Origin: G963676335 sp963676335
GTDB lineage: Bacteria > Pseudomonadota > Alphaproteobacteria > Rickettsiales > Rickettsiaceae
Reading direction: 5' to 3'
NCBI GenBank assembly: GCA_963676335.1
Contig: OY781057.1
Span: forward strand, 62,001-126,000
Length of the DNA stretch: 64,000 nucleotides
Positions 62,531 through 64,000 of this stretch are shown piece after piece (position 1 is the first letter of the stretch; each line of letters opens with the position of its first letter). The notes under the pieces are model-generated. The model saw only the letters and a program-made list of their open reading frames with translations. It made no database searches and was not told where the DNA came from. Position numbers and translations under genes: made by a program.

Positions 62531-64000
62531 ATGTTATCTTGGTTTAAGAAATTATTTTTTTCAAAAAATTATCGTTTAATAAAAAAAATGCGATATGAAA
62601 TTAATATTATCAATAATTTAGAAGAAGAAATACAATTACTAGATGCTACTCAATTGCAACTAGAAACACAAGAATTGAAACAGAAACTATCCAACGGTGC
62701 TAATTTAGACCATGTATTACATAGAGCATTTGCTTTAGTAAGGGAAGCTGCCAAGAGGACATTAAATCAACGTCATTTTGATGAACAATTAATCGGAGGA
62801 TTAATTTTACATCGAGGAATGATTACTGAAATGGGCACTGGAGAAGGTAAAACCTTAGTTTCAACTTTACCAGCATATACAAACGCCCTACTTGGGAAAG
62901 GAGTACATATAGTTACTGTTAACGATTATTTAGCTAAACGTGATGCTGAATGGATGGGAAAAATTTATAATTTTTTAGGTTTAAGCGTAGGATGCGTTAC
63001 TAACAATATTTCAGATAAAGATCGACAAAATTCTTATTTAGCAGATATTACTTATGCAACTAATAATGAATTAGGCTTTGATTATCTCAAAGATAATATG
63101 AAATTTACACTAGAATCTAAAGTACAACGTCCATTTTATTATGCAATTATAGATGAAGTGGATTCAATATTAATTGATGAAGCTAGAACCCCTTTAATCA
63201 TTTCTGGAGCAGTTGATGATAATTCTGAATTATATTTAGTTATTAATGAGATAATAAAAAAAATAGATAAGTCCGATTATGAAAAAGATGAAAAATTTAA
63301 AACAATTAATTTAAACGAATCAGGTATTGATAAATTAGAAAAATTATTAATCCATATTAATGCCATGAAATTAGGGGAAAGTTTATACGATTTTCAAAAT
63401 ATGCATTTAGTTCCATATGTCAATCAAGCATTAAAAGCAAATATAATGTTTAACAAAGATGTAGATTATATAGTGAAAGATAATCAAATTGTAATTGTGG
63501 ATGAATTTACTGGTCGTATGATGTCTGGAAGAAGATATTCTGATGGGTTACATCAAGCTTTAGAAGCAAAAGAAAATTTACCTATTCAAAACGAGAATCA
63601 AACTTTAGCTTCAATTACATTCCAAAATTATTTTAGAATGTATCCTAAACTTGCTGGAATGACTGGTACCGCAGCAACAGAAGCTAATGAGTTCAGAGAT
63701 ATCTATAATTTATCAGTAGTAAGTGTTCCACCACATAAAGTTATTCAACGTATTGATCATGATGATGAAGTTTATGGCATCGTAAATGATAAATACGATG
63801 CTATACTTAAATTAGTAAAGGAATGTAATAATACTGGTCAACCTGTACTTGTAGGAACTGTAAGTATTGAAAAATCAGAAGAAATTTCTAAATTATTTTA
63901 TAAACATAATATTGTTCATAACGTTTTAAATGCTAAACATCATGAACAAGAAGCTAATATTATAGCTCAAGCAGGTAGATATAAAAGTGTAACAATTGCT
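62531..64000 (+). CDS. secA: Preprotein translocase ATPase SecA (N-terminal part; runs off the right edge)
   Basis: Motor ATPase of the Sec translocon. The visible 490 codons contain Walker A MGTGEGKT (101-108), the DEAD-type IIDEVDSILIDEARTPL, the preprotein cross-linking domain (from about 230), DEFTGRMMSGRR and MTGTAATEANEF. The family start MLSWFKKLFF is normal. The gene is open to the window end, so the C-terminal helical and zinc-binding parts are not seen. It is divergent from the parvulin gene. Confidence 0.97.
   Translation, partial: MLSWFKKLFFSKNYRLIKKMRYEINIINNLEEEIQLLDATQLQLETQELKQKLSNGANLDHVLHRAFALVREAAKRTLNQRHFDEQLIGGLILHRGMITEMGTGEGKTLVSTLPAYTNALLGKGVHIVTVNDYLAKRDAEWMGKIYNFLGLSVGCVTNNISDKDRQNSYLADITYATNNELGFDYLKDNMKFTLESKVQRPFYYAIIDEVDSILIDEARTPLIISGAVDDNSELYLVINEIIKKIDKSDYEKDEKFKTINLNESGIDKLEKLLIHINAMKLGESLYDFQNMHLVPYVNQALKANIMFNKDVDYIVKDNQIVIVDEFTGRMMSGRRYSDGLHQALEAKENLPIQNENQTLASITFQNYFRMYPKLAGMTGTAATEANEFRDIYNLSVVSVPPHKVIQRIDHDDEVYGIVNDKYDAILKLVKECNNTGQPVLVGTVSIEKSEEISKLFYKHNIVHNVLNAKHHEQEANIIAQAGRYKSVTIA

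Noticed and set aside
1..64000. Search by eye for tRNA, rRNA, tmRNA and other structured RNAs
   Set aside because: No GC-rich cloverleaf, TTCGA-type T-loop with paired arms, or rRNA-like stretch was recognised in the gaps. Short or AT-rich RNAs could still be missed.

Overview
The window is a strongly AT-rich, gene-dense bacterial chromosome segment carrying about 58 protein-coding loci. The gene set points to an obligate intracellular alphaproteobacterium of the order Rickettsiales, most likely Rickettsiaceae-like. Evidence for this includes: a short ProS without the editing insertion; VirB8/VirB9 of a P-type type IV secretion system; an AmpG-type permease; TrcR (DUF1013); a two-cysteine DksA; CcmA/CcmB; GatA/GatB; a parvulin gene divergent from secA; a Rickettsia-style palindromic element inside pdhA; and decayed transposases. 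The genus cannot be fixed from the sequence alone. No tRNA, rRNA or CRISPR array was seen.

Layout. 1-12.4 kb, mostly plus strand: RNase J (minus, cut by the left edge), an unusual RlpA lipoprotein fused to a response-regulator-like tail, atpH, tlyA, a YqaA-like membrane protein, tgt, hemW, virB8-virB9, proS, lolC-lolD, ctp. 12.4-18.4 kb, minus strand: pdhA (its 3' end formed by a palindromic repeat), dksA, ampG, an AsmA-like protein, a Nudix hydrolase. 18.6-22.2 kb, plus strand: dgt, argS, a SPOR protein. 22.2-26.4 kb, minus strand: engB, htpG, a DUF167 protein, a 452-residue protein of unknown family. 26.5-27.4 kb, plus strand: rnhA, mlaD. 27.4-34.4 kb, minus strand: the tightly packed pheS-pheT-map-radC-glycosyltransferase set and an NlpD-like lipoprotein. 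34.4-37.0 kb, plus strand: rpiB, acpP, fabF, rplS, ending in a clear hairpin. 37.1-37.9 kb holds debris of two unrelated transposases. 37.9-42.2 kb: prs, an unknown protein, a TraX-like protein, a Bax-inhibitor-1 protein, a CinA-like protein.

42.2-54.0 kb, all minus strand, is the accessory heart of the window. It carries large, low-complexity, internally repetitive proteins that look like host-interaction or effector candidates, interleaved with ccmA/ccmB. They are: a helical-repeat protein separated from a pentapeptide-repeat tail by one in-frame TAG; two small proteins; a TPR protein with an unfamiliar C-terminal half; an 846-residue Lys/Glu/Ser-rich protein with tandem 53-mers and 11-mer amphipathic repeats; and a 745-residue protein built on a tandem 99-residue unit. 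Between the last two lie a 93-bp GC-rich inverted-repeat element and a decayed second copy of the 3' end of gatB. This suggests that the gatB-tail-plus-effector segment was duplicated, or that the effector was inserted next to gatB. From 54 kb the conserved genes resume: gatB, gatA, tmk, a quinone oxidoreductase, trcR, an unknown 197-residue protein, rpmA, nusB, rlmE, a frameshifted parvulin foldase and secA (cut by the right edge).

Functionally, the conserved part covers translation (argS, proS, pheST, gatAB, rplS, rpmA, tgt, tlyA, rlmE, map), envelope upkeep (lolCD, mlaD, asmA, ampG, nlpD-like, ctp, secA, parvulin) and core metabolism (pdhA, acpP/fabF, prs, rpiB, tmk). The accessory part is where new biology is most likely.
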